From: Candidatus Kapaibacterium sp.
Lineage (GTDB): Bacteria > Bacteroidota > Ignavibacteria > Kapaibacteriales > UBA2268
Length of the DNA: 6,040 nucleotides
Direction of reading: 5' to 3'
Assembly: GCA_028691175.1 (NCBI GenBank)
Contig: JAQUZU010000112.1
Coordinates: 1-6,040 of the forward strand
A program made the translations under genes and the position numbers. This document shows, one piece after another, positions 5,538-6,040 of the stretch. Under the pieces are notes generated by a model, which worked only from the letters and a program-made list of their open reading frames with translations, was not told the DNA's origin and searched no databases. Each line of letters starts with the position of its first letter. Position 1 is the stretch's first letter.

Positions 5538-6040
5538 CGAACCACCTTCAGGATCACACTTTTAACAAAGTTTGAGGCAGTCATTTTTACATAGTAAGTT
5601 CCGGCAGATATATCATTGCAGTTAAAAGTAGCCGAGTATTTGCCGGTTTCAAAAATTGAATTTTCTATTTCTTTTATTAGTCTGCCATCAGCATCGGTTA
5701 TTGAGAGCCTTACATTGCAACGATACGGTACGGCAAAATTTATGGTAGAAAAACTCTCGCTTGGGTTAGGATATGAATTTTCAAAACTGAAAGTTCGCCC
5801 GTTGCTTTCCGGCAGAGTTTTAAAGTCGATACCGCAGATTGAATCAATCGTAAAAATTGCGTTTGCAGACGATAAATCATAAGTGAATATCTGCTCACAG
5901 TTTTCATTACCCATCACAACTTTATTAAATACAATTGGAGTTGCGGTCGCACTCGATAGAAAAGTTCGAAAATGCAACAGAAGCAAAGTATCGCTAGAAA
6001 AAAACAGGTCCGGCAAAGCGTTCAGACTTATTTCTAAACT
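5534..6040 (-). CDS. T9SS type A sorting-domain protein, C-terminal part only (5'-truncated by window edge)
   Basis: The frame is open to the right edge, so 168 C-terminal residues of a longer secreted protein are visible. Numbering here starts from the edge. Residues from about 84 to 168 match the type IX secretion C-terminal sorting domain. They contain SFENSYPNPSES (85-96) with the YPNP motif, a strand and turn ending in DADGRLIKEI (116-125), the ISAGTYYVKM strand pair (144-153), and a basic end KVVR. Such proteins cross the outer membrane through the Sov/PorV machinery and are released or anchored on the cell surface. The preceding segment (about 1-75), LLLLHFRTFLSS...PIVFNKVVMGNENC...FTIDSICGI, has a beta-rich pattern with C48 and C69 possibly paired. 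It recalls a cohesin-like domain found before this sorting tail in Ignavibacteria/Kapabacteria proteins, which is inference. TTG codon 6014-6016 is not a convincing start, because the frame continues upstream. The stop overlaps the next gene by four bases. Confidence 0.85.
   Translation of the reverse strand, partial: SLEISLNALPDLFFSSDTLLLLHFRTFLSSATATPIVFNKVVMGNENCEQIFTYDLSSANAIFTIDSICGIDFKTLPESNGRTFSFENSYPNPSESFSTINFAVPYRCNVRLSITDADGRLIKEIENSIFETGKYSATFNCNDISAGTYYVKMTASNFVKSVILKVVR
5542..5549 (-). promoter_or_regulatory. ribosome binding site of the barrel-protein gene, inside the preceding gene
   Basis: GAAGGTGG on the minus strand, close to the AAGGAGG consensus, lies four bases before the ATG at 5535-5537. 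It falls within the codons for the final Leu-Lys-Val-Val-Arg of the T9SS cargo protein. It supports the overlapping ATGA start. Confidence 0.6.

Noticed and set aside
5159..5882. Plus-strand frames opposite the barrel and T9SS genes
   Set aside because: They are antisense to genes supported by a signal peptide, a sorting domain and coupled starts.
6014..6016. TTG as the start of the T9SS protein
   Set aside because: The frame stays open to the window edge, there is no signal peptide after this codon, and T9SS cargo needs an N-terminal Sec signal, so the true start lies outside.

Overview
The window carries five protein genes, all on the minus strand, so the transcription order runs from right to left. 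Two of them are cut by the window edges. The sequence is moderately AT-rich and the spacers are strongly AT-rich. The rightmost gene ends in a type IX secretion (T9SS) type A sorting domain, and its neighbour looks like a small outer-membrane beta-barrel protein. With a Bacteroidota-style promoter candidate, this points to the Bacteroidota/Chlorobiota/Ignavibacteriota group. Sequence patterns in the two surface proteins remind me of Ignavibacteria/Kapabacteria genomes, but that finer placement is inference from memory, not a search result.

Right part (4318-6040): a three-gene, translationally coupled unit. A 5'-truncated T9SS cargo protein (5534-6040) overlaps a signal-peptide-bearing, barrel-like protein (4755-5537) by four bases (ATGA). 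That gene overlaps dtd, D-aminoacyl-tRNA deacylase (4318-4758), by four bases in the same way. The Shine-Dalgarno sequence of each downstream gene lies inside the last codons of the gene before it. A housekeeping tRNA proofreading enzyme is therefore apparently co-translated with envelope proteins.

Middle part (2836-4317): kbl, glycine C-acetyltransferase (2-amino-3-ketobutyrate CoA ligase), has a good ribosome binding site, a plausible Bacteroidota-type promoter in the 174-base AT-rich gap after dtd, and an intrinsic terminator shortly after its stop codon. It would act in threonine/glycine interconversion with a threonine dehydrogenase that is not in this window.

Left part (1-2652): nuoL followed by nuoM (3'-truncated at the left edge), two proton-pumping antiporter-like membrane subunits of respiratory complex I. 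nuoL is the first gene after the kbl terminator and nuoK is not next to it. The distal nuoL-nuoM block therefore seems to be a separate transcription unit from the rest of the nuo genes, or the nuo locus is split.

No gene-free stretch exceeds 300 bases. I see no RNA gene, CRISPR array, insertion sequence, phage gene or defence system, and no evidence for a novel multi-gene system. The most unusual point is the coupled cargo/barrel/dtd arrangement.
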